Part shown: one piece after another, positions 1-10,068 of the stretch | Layout of the letters: each line of letters starts with the position of its first letter | Position numbering within the stretch: the stretch's first letter is position 1 | Origin: Thermoproteota archaeon | GTDB taxonomy: Archaea; Thermoproteota; Methanomethylicia; Methanomethylicales; Methanomethylicaceae | Reading direction: 5' to 3' | Length of the DNA: 64,000 nt | Assembly (NCBI GenBank): GCA_016882195.1 | Contig: VGLU01000003.1 | Span: 1 to 64,000 of the forward strand | Notes under the pieces: model-generated | What the model was told of the DNA's origin: nothing | The model's input: only the letters and a program-made list of their open reading frames with translations | The model's database searches: none | Made by a program: the position numbers and the translations under genes

Positions 1-903
1 ATCCAAGACGACCATGGCAGCTGTGCATGAGAGGGCATTCCCTCCCAGCGTCGAGTAGTGCTCTCCGGGTTTGAGCGGAGAGTCGAGATCCTCTTTGTAG
101 AGCGTGACACCGAGGGGCAGCCCGTTGGCTATCGCCTTTGAGACGGTAATGACGTCCGGGATAACACCGAAGTGCTCTATCCCCCAGAGCCTGCCCGACC
201 TGCCGTTGCCGGACTGGACCTCGTCCGCGATGAAGAGGATCTGGTACCTGTCCAAGACACGTTTTACCTCCTTGAAGTAGTCCTTGGGCGGGACGACCAT
301 ACCGCCGTTGGCGAGCATCGGCTCCGCCAGCAGCGCTGCAACCGCCTCCCCGCCGACCTCGCACCTTATCACGTCCTCCATGTATCTTACGCAGGCGTAG
401 CCGCAGTCCGGACAACTTTCATGGCCAAGGGGGCACCTGTAGCAGTAGGGATCTGGGGCAAAGACCACTGGGGCGAAGGGACCTAGCCCAACCTTCCACT
501 GCGACTGCCCGAGCGCGCTCATGGCATAGAAGGTCCTGCCGTGGAAGGACCTGTGTAAGGACATTATGTACGGCCTCCTCGATACGCGCTTGACGATGGA
601 GATCGCGGTCTCGTTTGCCTCTGAGCCGCTGTTTGTGAAGAAGGTCTTTGTCAGCGCCCTTTTCGGACTGAGCTCCGCCAGCCTCTTTGCTAGGACTGCA
701 GCATAGTCCAGGTAGTAAACAGAACTCGTGTGGAGGAGCCTGTGCAGCTGCCCCTCCACGGCCTTTATGACCCGCTCGTTCGACCAGCCCACGTTCACTA
801 TCGAGACGCCCGCGTATAGGTCGATGAATGCCTCGCCATCTGCGGAGTAGACCGTATCGCCGACCGCGTGGTCAGGAACGAACGGGTAGTACCTCTTATA
901 CAT
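1..903 (-). CDS. Class-III (PLP) aminotransferase, acetylornithine/GABA aminotransferase-like, C-terminus truncated by window edge
   Basis: Reverse-strand translation MYKRYYPFVPDHAVGDTVYSADGEAFIDLYAGVSIVNVGWSNERV...TNSGSEANETAI...ADEVQSGNGRSGRLW...STLGGNALSCTAAMVVLD has class-III aminotransferase motifs; open to position 1 (not in ORF track). Confidence 0.85.
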   Translation of the reverse strand, partial: MYKRYYPFVPDHAVGDTVYSADGEAFIDLYAGVSIVNVGWSNERVIKAVEGQLHRLLHTSSVYYLDYAAVLAKRLAELSPKRALTKTFFTNSGSEANETAISIVKRVSRRPYIMSLHRSFHGRTFYAMSALGQSQWKVGLGPFAPVVFAPDPYCYRCPLGHESCPDCGYACVRYMEDVIRCEVGGEAVAALLAEPMLANGGMVVPPKDYFKEVKRVLDRYQILFIADEVQSGNGRSGRLWGIEHFGVIPDVITVSKAIANGLPLGVTLYKEDLDSPLKPGEHYSTLGGNALSCTAAMVVLD

Positions 904-1311
904 CCTGGATAGATAACGTTCTGAGAACTCTATTGTCGTATTAGCTTTGTTTGCATTAATCCCCTCAAAGTTTTTTGCTTCTTTAGAATTTGATACATTT
1001 TTTATCATTTATGGCACCCATATCTATAAAAATGCTGAGGTGATAAATAAATCTTGGTCTAATTGCTAAAAACACAATATTCATCATATATTAATTGTGT
1101 TCTTCACAACTTTATGTAGAGTCACAGCAATGCCATTAGCTCGAAATTCAGCCACCTCTGCCGAAGTCAGCCCTCAAAGAGTTTATTTTGATTTCTCCAA
1201 CTAATTGAAAGGCGCCCACTAAATGTAAGAACTGCCAAAGTATTTGTGGTGAAATAGAATGGAAGCACATCTTTCCTTATGATGTTTGAAAAGTTCCTTG
1301 CATAGAACATC

Positions 1312-2499
1312 TCACACCAATAATCGTTCGATCAGGTCTAGTAAGATTCTCATGGCCATTTCGACTTCGTCAATTTCAACAAACTCATCTGGGCTATGTG
1401 CTCTACTTACGTCACCAGGTCCAAAAATTACTGCAGGTATTTTTACTTCATTGACAAAATTTCTCATATCAGTGCCGTATGACATCCCCACTACCTTGGC
1501 TTTATCCCCAACAACCTTCTCGTAACTTGCTGTGAGATGTCTCACTATGCCACTATCGGACGAAATTTCGGCCGGCTCCCATTTCGTTCTTTCGCTTATT
1601 TCATAAGAGAACTCTGGATCCCCAGACTTGATCTCTTCAAGAATATTCTGGAGCTCTTTCCACGCTTCTTCGGTCGTCTCCCCCGGTATTAAGCGTCTAT
1701 CTGCAACCAAATTACATAGGTCGGGTATTATATTGTCCTTGATCCCCCCGTTTATCATAGTAACTTTTAGGGTTGGCTTAGGACCGAGTGTATGTCTCTT
1801 CTTTGCAAGAATCTCGGCATTATATTCGTCAAGTTTTGATATGACTTTACTTGCCTTGGAAATGGCGTTTATGCCCTTCTCAGGCACGCTTGATTGGGTA
1901 GCCTTACCTTTGACCGCAATGCCGCTCCAAAGGCCGCCTCCCTCCGCAATTCCAATATTGCAGGAAGTGGGTTCCAGCACAACTCCCCAGTCTCCGATTA
2001 AATTCATCTTTGGTAAAAATTCTTTAAGTAAGTACTGCGTGCCGGGCTCAAGTTTCTCCTCACCTGCAGCAAAAGTCAGTACCAGATTTCCGGAGAGCCT
2101 TGCGTTACTTGCGACCCTTGCCATTTCAATCATCATTCCTAAAGACGACTTCATATCACATGCCCCGCGGCCATATATCCGCCCATCAACTATCTTGCCT
2201 TCAAAGGGAGGATATCTCCAACTCTTTATGTTTCCCTCTGGGACGACATCCATGTGACCATTCAATACGAGCGTCGTCTTTCCTTCATCCCCCCTCACGA
2301 CCCCTACCACCTGTGGTCTGCCTTCTAACGGCGCTTGCACGAGATATGCCTCAATGCCGTACTCCTCCAACTTTGATTTTATGTATGATGCGCACCGCTC
2401 CTCCTCTCCAGGCGGATTTCTGGATGGGATGCTTATGAGTTCGCAGATGGTTCCCAACAATAAGTCCTTTTCGAAGATTAAACCCAATCTCATCACCAA
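1312..2499 (-). CDS. M20 family metallopeptidase (ArgE/DapE-like deacylase)
   Basis: LVLNGHMDVVPEG, GRGACDMKSSLG, AAGEEK motifs of M20 dimetal peptidases. Confidence 0.85.
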   Translation of the reverse strand: MVMRLGLIFEKDLLLGTICELISIPSRNPPGEEERCASYIKSKLEEYGIEAYLVQAPLEGRPQVVGVVRGDEGKTTLVLNGHMDVVPEGNIKSWRYPPFEGKIVDGRIYGRGACDMKSSLGMMIEMARVASNARLSGNLVLTFAAGEEKLEPGTQYLLKEFLPKMNLIGDWGVVLEPTSCNIGIAEGGGLWSGIAVKGKATQSSVPEKGINAISKASKVISKLDEYNAEILAKKRHTLGPKPTLKVTMINGGIKDNIIPDLCNLVADRRLIPGETTEEAWKELQNILEEIKSGDPEFSYEISERTKWEPAEISSDSGIVRHLTASYEKVVGDKAKVVGMSYGTDMRNFVNEVKIPAVIFGPGDVSRAHSPDEFVEIDEVEMAMRILLDLIERLLV

Positions 2500-2559
2500 C
2501 GTACTGTATATTTTTACGGACTATATAGTTTTAGAAAGATCAGAACCGAGGGCTACCTT

Positions 2560-3252
2560 TCATCCTTTCTTCTGCAGTATGTTTGCATCTAATGGTATTT
2601 TAGGTACCTCGAGGATCGGAATACTGGTTCTGCTCTCCTCGCCCGACATCTGCCTGACGGGCAGGGACTTGTCTATCCAGTTGCTCTTGATCTTCGCCTC
2701 TAGCTCCTTATCTGATATGGTAGGGGTGAAGGTGGCCTTGATCAAGTCGACGAGTTCCTTGTTGTTCAGCCACTCCTCCGGTGCCACGGTGTGGGTATCA
2801 TCAAATGCCACGTGGACCTCAGGGGTATCCAGCCTCTCCCCAGAGAGCACCGTGAATGCCTTGTTGCCCAGGGCGATGGTCGTGAAGACGTAGTGCAAGA
2901 ACTCGTGTGCTACGCACGCCTTTAACGTGCCCTCCTTTGCGTAGAGCAGGAAGGGAAGCGAGATCTCGACACAGAGTTGGTATGCGCCGTTCAGCTTGCG
3001 GATCTGCGTAGAGGCGTAGATGACCGTGCCCGAGAAGGTTGAGGAGGGATACTTAATCAGGATCAGCGAGGGATCAAACACTATCAGGGGGTAGCTCAGA
3101 CCAGAGGCGTCCTCGACAGCCGTGACCGCCCTCTCAAGGTTGGGAAGCTTCTCGTAGAAGCTCTTCAGTACCTCGTCGCTGATCCTTCCCTTCTCGTGGG
3201 CCTCGTTAACATTTTCGAGGTACAGTTTGCGCTGTCGAGACATTTGCGACAC
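2560..3252 (-). CDS. Uncharacterised protein with HEFLH (HExxH-type) motif
   Basis: ORF with CVAHEFLHYVF; no other family recognised. Confidence 0.6.
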   Translation of the reverse strand: MSQMSRQRKLYLENVNEAHEKGRISDEVLKSFYEKLPNLERAVTAVEDASGLSYPLIVFDPSLILIKYPSSTFSGTVIYASTQIRKLNGAYQLCVEISLPFLLYAKEGTLKACVAHEFLHYVFTTIALGNKAFTVLSGERLDTPEVHVAFDDTHTVAPEEWLNNKELVDLIKATFTPTISDKELEAKIKSNWIDKSLPVRQMSGEESRTSIPILEVPKIPLDANILQKKG

Positions 3253-3253
3253 T

Positions 3254-4414
3254 CTAGAATGGTGGTTTGCTCTCCATTATCTTGACGAGGAACTTTATTC
3301 CGTTCTGCAGGTCCTTCTTGGAGACGACCTCGCTGCAGCTGTGGACATACCTCGAGGGTATGGATATGCAGCCAGAGGGCACGCCCTCGTGGGCGATCTG
3401 CATCGCCGTGGCATCCGTCGTTCCGCCCTCCAGCACCTCGAGCTGGTAGGGTATGCCAGCCTTTTCCGCGAGCTCCATCATCCACCCTCTTACTATGGGG
3501 TTCGCGATCGTCCCGCCGGCAAGCGAGTCCCTTCTGCCGTCTGCAACGAGGATCGTAGGACCCTTGCCGAGCTTGACGGGCGCCTCGCTCTCCGCTATCT
3601 CTGGATGGTCGCCAGCTATCGTCGTGTCTATGGCTATCCCGATGTCAGGCTTGACGGCGAAGGCGCTGATGGTGGCCCCCCTCAGCCCGACCTCCTCCTG
3701 AACCGTGAAGACCCCCACCACCCTGTTGGTCGGCTTCGCCCTCTTGAGCGCCTCTATCAGCATGTAGCAGCCCGCTCTGTCGTCCATCGCCCTGCCAACA
3801 ATGACGTCGTTCTCCAGCTCGGTGAGGCTTCTATCGATGGTTATTGGCGTCCCCACCTTGACCCCGAGCCTCGCTAGCTGGTCCTTCGTCGCACCAGCGT
3901 CGATGAACATCTTGTCGTAGGTTACCAGTTGCTTCCGCTCCTCGTCCTTCATTACGTGTATCGCCTTGCACCCTATTACACCCCGTACCCTCTTCTTCAT
4001 GCCGTGGATCCATACCCTCTGGCCCAAGAGTATGTGGTCCGGCACGCCACCCAGCTTCGCGAACCTGATGAAGCCCTTATCATCGACGTGCTTTACCAGC
4101 AGCCCTATCTCGTCTGTGTGTGCAGCAATCATTATCGTCTTGGCGCCCCTTCCCTTTTGGACGTACAGGTTCCCGAACTTGTCCTCCCTCACCTCGTTGA
4201 CGAAGCCCCTCAGCTCCTTCTTTATGATCTCCGGTATCCCGTACTCGAAGCCCGAGACTCCCGGCGCCTCGCTCACGGCCTTTAACAGATTGACATCCAT
4301 CTCTTCTGCCTCCATTATCTTTATGTAATTTCTGTAGTCTCTATTCACCTCAAGCGTATTTATCTTGCGATACTTAACGAGCCTTTTTCCCTTCAGGTGG
4401 CACCGCACGCCCAC
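3254..4414 (-). CDS. M42 family aminopeptidase (TET/FrvX-like)
   Basis: AAHTDEIGLLVKHVDDKGFIRFAKLGG, GRAMDDRAGC, VQEEVGLRGA motifs; start may be internal (MDVNLLKAVSEAPGVSGFE). Confidence 0.9.
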   Translation of the reverse strand: MGVRCHLKGKRLVKYRKINTLEVNRDYRNYIKIMEAEEMDVNLLKAVSEAPGVSGFEYGIPEIIKKELRGFVNEVREDKFGNLYVQKGRGAKTIMIAAHTDEIGLLVKHVDDKGFIRFAKLGGVPDHILLGQRVWIHGMKKRVRGVIGCKAIHVMKDEERKQLVTYDKMFIDAGATKDQLARLGVKVGTPITIDRSLTELENDVIVGRAMDDRAGCYMLIEALKRAKPTNRVVGVFTVQEEVGLRGATISAFAVKPDIGIAIDTTIAGDHPEIAESEAPVKLGKGPTILVADGRRDSLAGGTIANPIVRGWMMELAEKAGIPYQLEVLEGGTTDATAMQIAHEGVPSGCISIPSRYVHSCSEVVSKKDLQNGIKFLVKIMESKPPF

Positions 4415-4423
4415 GTGATGGGG

Positions 4424-5836
4424 TCAGTCCTCTCCCTCGATCTTAACCTCGAGCTCCTCGTTCCCCACCTTAATCCGGAACCACCTTACCTCCTTCCGCT
4501 TCTCCGTGCTGTTCTCGGCTACCGCCTTCATCTCCCCCTTCAGGAATGAGGTCGCAAGCTGAGGGAACAGGAGGTACGTGAGGGCGTCCTCGTCCTTCTT
4601 GAAGAGTTTCTTGGTGTCCTCTGGTATGCTCTCAAAAGATGCTGCCTTGGGCGCCTCGCTTGGCTTGACCCTTTCCATCAGATCCCTGCTAATCTCACCA
4701 GGGGGCTTGCCGTAGTACCCCCTGACGTAGTTCTCCAGCTCCTTGATCAGCGTGCCGTACCTGCTACCCATTATGACGTTCATCACCGCCTGGGTCCCCA
4801 CTATCTGGCTCATGGGGGTAACCAGCGGCGGATATCCAAGGTCCCTCCTCACGATGGGAACCTCCTTCAGGACCTCGTCCATCTTCGATAGGGCGTTGTA
4901 CTCCTTCAGCTGCACCACAAGGTTCGAGAGCATCCCTCCCGGGATCTGGTGTCGGAGCGCCCGCGGGTCGATCCTCTCGGTGGCCTCGGAGGTGTACCCC
5001 TTGTACTTATCCCTCACACCCTCGAAGAAGTCTGCTGCATCGTTGATCAGCTCGATGTTTAGGTGCGCCAGGTGCCCTGTCCCCCTCAGCGCCTCGTATA
5101 TCGCCTCGATGGCTGGCTGGGATGCGCCGAACGCGAACGGGAAGAGTGCGGTGTCGATGAACTCCGCGCCGGCCTCTACGCCCTTTATGTACGAGAGGGA
5201 GGCGAGACCGCAGGTGTAGTGGCAGTGGAGTCCGACCGGCAGCCCCGTCTCCTTCCTTATCCCCCTGACGATATCGTAGGCGGCGCGGGGGGCCAGCAGC
5301 CCCGCCATGTCCTTTATCCTTACGGCGTCCACTTCCATCTCCGCGATCTTCTTGCCCATGTCTATGAAGTAATCCACCGTGTGGATGGGGCTGAGGGTAT
5401 AAACAACGTCCCCGTGAACCTCCGCCCCCACCTCCTTGGCGACTTCTATCGCCCTCCTCAGGTTCCTCACGTCGTTCAGGGCGTCGAATACCCTGAAGAC
5501 GTCGACCCCGTTCTCGTAGGACCTCCTGACGAATGCCTCGACCACATCCTCGGGGTAGTGCCTGTACCCCACGAGGTTCTTGCCCCTCAGGAGCATTACC
5601 ACTTTGGTCTTCTTCAGGCTCCTCTTTATCTTCCTGAGCCTCTCCCATGGGTCCTCGTTAAGATACCTGATGCAGGAGTCAAAGGTCGCCCCGCCCCACG
5701 CCTCCAGCCCATAGAAGCCGATCTCATCCATCTTCTCCAGTATGGGCAGTATATCCTCGGTCCTAACCCTAGTGGCGAATAGCGACTGCTGCCCGTCCCG
5801 CACCGTGGTATCCACTACCTTGAGCAATGCCCGCAC
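4424..5836 (-). CDS. pycB: Pyruvate carboxylase subunit B / oxaloacetate decarboxylase alpha-like carboxyltransferase, no biotinyl domain
   Basis: VDTTVRDGQQSLFATRVRTEDILPI and LHCHYTCGLASLSYIKGVEAGAEFIDTA; ends at VGNEELEVKIEGED before any biotin-attachment MKM motif. Confidence 0.85.
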   Translation of the reverse strand: MRALLKVVDTTVRDGQQSLFATRVRTEDILPILEKMDEIGFYGLEAWGGATFDSCIRYLNEDPWERLRKIKRSLKKTKVVMLLRGKNLVGYRHYPEDVVEAFVRRSYENGVDVFRVFDALNDVRNLRRAIEVAKEVGAEVHGDVVYTLSPIHTVDYFIDMGKKIAEMEVDAVRIKDMAGLLAPRAAYDIVRGIRKETGLPVGLHCHYTCGLASLSYIKGVEAGAEFIDTALFPFAFGASQPAIEAIYEALRGTGHLAHLNIELINDAADFFEGVRDKYKGYTSEATERIDPRALRHQIPGGMLSNLVVQLKEYNALSKMDEVLKEVPIVRRDLGYPPLVTPMSQIVGTQAVMNVIMGSRYGTLIKELENYVRGYYGKPPGEISRDLMERVKPSEAPKAASFESIPEDTKKLFKKDEDALTYLLFPQLATSFLKGEMKAVAENSTEKRKEVRWFRIKVGNEELEVKIEGED

Positions 5837-6297
5837 CCAATAGAATTAGTAAAGACCACATATGCATTTAAAAAGATATTGCTTTACATTTGTAATCTTT
5901 TATTAAGAATCATTGGTGATTGAACGCAAATCGGGAGGCTCGTCGAGGCTGGGGCGTCTAGACTTGAGTTTGACGTCAACAACGTGGGCGCCCCGATCTC
6001 GGGGAATGCGGACAGGATATGCCAGATAATGGCAGAGGTTCTCAGAAGGATCATGGTCCCGCACCATACTCGTCATTAGTCGAATTTCTTAACGATAAAA
6101 GCCGAGGATTAACATTATATACTTCGACAGCTATCTATTATATGGCGATAAAATTGTCCCTGCTACAGGTGAGAAGGGTAGTCCGTAAGGTAAGGAGGGT
6201 AAAACCTGTAAAGGCTAGAGTCGATGCTCTATGGGACAGCCCGCTTGTGCTCTGGGAACCGCAGAAGTGAAATAAATATAACCTCCTTTCTTAAATA

Positions 6298-7152
6298 GTG
6301 ATAGGGGTTATCGTTTTGAGCGTTATTTTAGAAGTTGGACAGCTGATACCAGAATCGCTTCTCTCCCTTACCAACATTGTGGTGTACCTCATAGTTGCGA
6401 TAATAATCCTCTGGTTCCTCTCGTCCGCGATAAAGATAGTCAAGGAGTACGAGAGGGCCGTGATATTCAGGCTCGGCAGGCTGCTGGGCGCCAAGGGTCC
6501 CGGGCTCTTCTTCATCATACCCCTCATCGACAGTATGAGGAAGGTGGATCTCCGGGTGCTCACCTTTGATGTCCCCAAGCAGATGATAATAACCAAGGAT
6601 AACGTGACGGTAGCAGTCGACGCCGTAGTCTACTACAGGGTCTTCGATCCCAACAGCGCGGTCATCAAAGTGGAGAACTACGTCCTGTCGACAAACCTGC
6701 TCGCGCAGACCTCCCTCAGGGACATACTCGGGCAGGTCCAGCTTGACGAGCTCCTGACGAAGAGGGACGAACTCAACAAGAGGCTGCAGGAGGCGTTAGA
6801 CGTACCCACCGATCCTTGGGGCGTAAAGGTGACTACCGTGGTGATAAAGGATGTCACACTTCCCGAGTCCATGCAGAGGGCGATGGCAAAGCAGGCAGAG
6901 GCCGAGAGGGAGAGGCGTTCTAGGATAATAATCGCAGAGGGCGAACAACAGGCTGCGCAGAAGATGAGCGATGCCGCGGAGCTGTACCAAAAGAACCCAC
7001 TCGCAATGAAGCTGAGGGAGTTCCAGATGATCACAGATGTCGCGAGGGAGAAGAACTTGATACTTGTGACAACTTCGGTCGTTCAGGGTCAAATTGGGGA
7101 GTTCGCCGCCATAGCCAAGGGCCTTGACAAGCAGTCGAGAATGACTGAGTAA
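6298..7152 (+). CDS. SPFH/stomatin-like (slipin) membrane protein
   Basis: N-terminal TM then VKEYERAVIFRLGRLLGAKGPGLFFIIPLIDSMRKVDLR, PHB domain pattern. Confidence 0.92.
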   Translation: MIGVIVLSVILEVGQLIPESLLSLTNIVVYLIVAIIILWFLSSAIKIVKEYERAVIFRLGRLLGAKGPGLFFIIPLIDSMRKVDLRVLTFDVPKQMIITKDNVTVAVDAVVYYRVFDPNSAVIKVENYVLSTNLLAQTSLRDILGQVQLDELLTKRDELNKRLQEALDVPTDPWGVKVTTVVIKDVTLPESMQRAMAKQAEAERERRSRIIIAEGEQQAAQKMSDAAELYQKNPLAMKLREFQMITDVAREKNLILVTTSVVQGQIGEFAAIAKGLDKQSRMTE

Positions 7153-7213
7153 CGGGGGAAAGACGATTAAAAGAAGGAACTTTGCCGCCGCAGTAATCCC
7201 CACCTTTTTTGTT

Positions 7214-8488
7214 ATGCTCTTGTTTTTGGCGGGCACCCCCCACGCTCAGTCTGCGGGGGAGAAGGTCCTCACCTTCAAGATAACCGGCACGATCTCGGTT
7301 GCCCATGCGGATGCCCTCTCGGATGCGCTGGCGACAGCCTCTGCGGAGCGCCACTCCGCCGTCGTTATGGTGCTCTCGACGCCAGGCGGGAGCCTCGACG
7401 CCATGATGAGGATGATCTCCACTATCGAGAACTCGCCTGTACCAGTCATCGCGTTTGTGTACCCCGCTGGAACCACCGCCTGGTCTGCTGGAACCTACCT
7501 ACTCATGGCCTCCCACTTGGCGGCGATGGCACCGAACACCATCATCGGCTCGTGCCAGCCCGTTTCGTACTCTCCCCTTGGAAGCGCTCCCGTGAACGAC
7601 AGCAAGATCATCAATGCCCTCATCTCCGTGATGGTGACCCAAGCAAAAGCCCACAACAGAAACCAGACGCTCGCCACCGATTTCATAACAGCGAATACCA
7701 ATGTGGACGATGAGGAGGCCTACAGGTACGGCGTGATAGAGGTCAGGGCGCGTGATGTCCAGGACCTCCTCCAAAAGGTGGACGGCAGGGTCGTCAATAC
7801 CGCGTTGGGCTCGGTGACCATGAACACGAGTGGGGCGGTGGTTGCAGATTACAGCTACAGGATCAGGGAGTTGGTGATCAACGCGGTGGCGGACCCGACA
7901 GTCTGCAGCATCCTCTTCTTGATAGGCATCTTCGCCTTGATCTACGGGTTCTCGGCACCGGGTCACGGCGGGGAGATCTTGGGAGGCTTGGCCATCCTGC
8001 TGGCGCTCATAGGTCTCGGCTTCGACATCAACATAACCTCTGTCGTGATGGTCATCATCGGCGCGATACTGCTGATCTACGAGCTTGTCACGCCCGGCTT
8101 TGGCCTCTTCGGCATCTCCGGCCTTGTAATCCTCGCGATAGGCGCCCTCTTCTTCGTGCCGTTCAGCCCTGAGAAGTGGGCGATATCTGGCGACTACTAC
8201 ACCGCCTTCACCTACTCCATACTTGCAGCCGTCGTACTGATAGCCGTCTTCTTCCTCTTCGCCGCCGTAAAGATCCTTCAGGTGAGGAGAAGACCTCCAG
8301 CCATCGGGATCATGGTCGGTGATGAGATCGAGGCACACGAGGACGCCCGGCCAAGGGAGGTCGCCTTCGTCCTATACAAGGGCGAGTACTGGAGGGCGAG
8401 GTGCGATAGCGGGCTGACCAAGGGCAAGAGGTACAAGATAATCGGAAAGGACGGCCCAATCCTGATACTGGAAGAGGTCCGGCAGTAG
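7214..8488 (+). CDS. NfeD-like membrane-bound ClpP-class serine protease
   Basis: Signal peptide, STPGGSLDAMMRMI, SAGTYLLMASHLAAMAPNTIIGSCQPV, then multiple TM and a C-terminal OB-like region; directly downstream of the stomatin gene. Confidence 0.9.
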   Translation: MLLFLAGTPHAQSAGEKVLTFKITGTISVAHADALSDALATASAERHSAVVMVLSTPGGSLDAMMRMISTIENSPVPVIAFVYPAGTTAWSAGTYLLMASHLAAMAPNTIIGSCQPVSYSPLGSAPVNDSKIINALISVMVTQAKAHNRNQTLATDFITANTNVDDEEAYRYGVIEVRARDVQDLLQKVDGRVVNTALGSVTMNTSGAVVADYSYRIRELVINAVADPTVCSILFLIGIFALIYGFSAPGHGGEILGGLAILLALIGLGFDINITSVVMVIIGAILLIYELVTPGFGLFGISGLVILAIGALFFVPFSPEKWAISGDYYTAFTYSILAAVVLIAVFFLFAAVKILQVRRRPPAIGIMVGDEIEAHEDARPREVAFVLYKGEYWRARCDSGLTKGKRYKIIGKDGPILILEEVRQ

Positions 8489-8512
8489 ATATTTGTATGG
8501 AGGATACTCTGG

Positions 8513-8566
8513 TGACCTCCTCCCACAGCCTGAGGGCTGGGGACTTCCCGCCGACGGTGTTAAAGT
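8513..8566 (-). mobile_element. Minimal relic of an IS200/IS605-type element (RE and LE ends fused)
   Basis: TGACCTCCTCCCACAGCCTGA identical to 16081-16101 and CTGGGGACTTCCCGCCGA identical to 16371-16388, here separated by only 3 nt. Confidence 0.6.
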
Positions 8567-9248
8567 GGTGCCTGTGTTTTCGGCATTTCTAATCGACCTA
8601 GACGGGACCATTCTCGACTCCAGAAAACCCTTCATAATAACGTACAACAAGGTGCTCGTCAAGAATGGTCTGACGCCACTGCCCTCTGACGAGTCAAAGG
8701 CATTAAGGATTCTCAGGCGCCCCGTTGAAGAGATATTCCCCCAACTCCTAGGCGAAGAGAGGTACAAGGATGCCGCATTCATGGAGTCGTTCGTGGAGGA
8801 ACTGAAGGAGGCGTATGGGGAGGTCTGCTTGTCGCACACAAGACTCTGCCCCTCTGCCAAAGAGACTATTCATCAGCTGAAGGCGTTGAACCAGAAGATC
8901 GGCGTTGTATCTTCCAGACTCTCATTTGCAGACTACATCCTGCCGGTTCTGAAGAGCTTCGGCATGGGTGACATGATCGACCTCATCGTCACGTCGAGCG
9001 ACGTCGCGGTCACGAAGCCGTCACCCGAACCGTACCTCTTGGCCGCTGAGAGGCTGAAAAAGAACATCAGGGAGTGCGTGGCTGTGGGGAACTCCCCCGA
9101 GGATATAATAGCCGGCAAAGCCGCAGGGATGTTCACCATAGCCTACACCAAAGGTTTCTACTCGCTTGAAGAACTCTCAAAGCACAATGCTGATGTAATG
9201 ATAGACGACCTCAGCAAGCTGACCCAGCTGGCTAAGGCACCCTTCTAG
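8565..9248 (+). CDS. HAD-superfamily hydrolase (phosphoglycolate phosphatase-like)
   Basis: FLIDLDGTILDS, VTKPSPEPY, VGNSPEDI motifs; ORF extension to 8493 is translated relic DNA, GTG start near 8565 preferred. Confidence 0.85.
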   Translation: MVPVFSAFLIDLDGTILDSRKPFIITYNKVLVKNGLTPLPSDESKALRILRRPVEEIFPQLLGEERYKDAAFMESFVEELKEAYGEVCLSHTRLCPSAKETIHQLKALNQKIGVVSSRLSFADYILPVLKSFGMGDMIDLIVTSSDVAVTKPSPEPYLLAAERLKKNIRECVAVGNSPEDIIAGKAAGMFTIAYTKGFYSLEELSKHNADVMIDDLSKLTQLAKAPF

Positions 9249-9293
9249 CTTGAAAAACTTTTTACGTATCTCCCTCAGATATGATCGGGGGAG

Positions 9294-10058
9294 TTGAAGC
9301 TGACTAATTCTATGGAAGGAGTCACAATAGTCGAGACTGAGGACATCAAAGCCAAAAAGCCAGTAGTGCTGTGCGGTCTTCCGGACATCGGGCTGATAGG
9401 CATAATCGCCGTATCACACATCATAAAGGAGCTGAACATGAAGGAGGTGGGGTACGTGGACTCCGACATATTCCCGCTGATAGTGGTCTTCCACCACGGG
9501 GAGCCGACCTATCCGGTGAGGGTGTACCAGAAGGATAACCTCCTCGCAATCTTCGCCGAGACTGCGCTATCCCCAGAGTCCGTCCACCCACTCTCCAAGG
9601 TCATTGTGGGCTGGGCGAAGGAGAAGAACTCGTCCCTCCTCGTCTCTCTGGGAGGCATAGGCGTACCGAATAGGATAGACATAGACACCCCGAGGGTCTA
9701 CGGGGCGTCAAACAGCGCGTCTCTAAGAGAGTCCATAAAGAAGTACGAGATCCCGGTGATGGAGGAGGGTTTCTTGGTGGGACCGTATGCGCTGATGGCC
9801 AAACTCTCCATGCACAGCGATCTGCCAAACCTCCTGCTGATGGCAGAGTCGTACCCGCAGTACCCCGACCCCGGCGCCGCAGCCGCGGTGATCTCTGCCC
9901 TCAACAAGTTTGTGCCCGTTAACGTGGACACCAAGTCCCTCATCCAGAAGTCCGAGGAGATCCGCCTCAACGCCAGGGAGCTTATGCGCAAGACCTCCGA
10001 GAACATGCAGAAGATGGGGAAGTCTCAGGAGTACGAGCTGCCCCTTATGTACGTATGA
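9294..10058 (+). CDS. PAC2 family / proteasome assembly chaperone-like protein
   Basis: PVVLCGLPDIGLIGIIAVSHIIKELNMKEVGYVDSDIFPLIVVFHHGEP typical of archaeal PAC2 proteins. Confidence 0.85.
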   Translation: MKLTNSMEGVTIVETEDIKAKKPVVLCGLPDIGLIGIIAVSHIIKELNMKEVGYVDSDIFPLIVVFHHGEPTYPVRVYQKDNLLAIFAETALSPESVHPLSKVIVGWAKEKNSSLLVSLGGIGVPNRIDIDTPRVYGASNSASLRESIKKYEIPVMEEGFLVGPYALMAKLSMHSDLPNLLLMAESYPQYPDPGAAAAVISALNKFVPVNVDTKSLIQKSEEIRLNARELMRKTSENMQKMGKSQEYELPLMYV

Positions 10059-10068
10059 GGTGATCAAG

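Noticed and set aside
1040-1190. Minus-strand fragment LTSAEVAEFRANGIAVTLHKVVKNTINI* as a gene remnant
   Set aside because: Too short and stop-interrupted upstream; cannot be assigned to any family.
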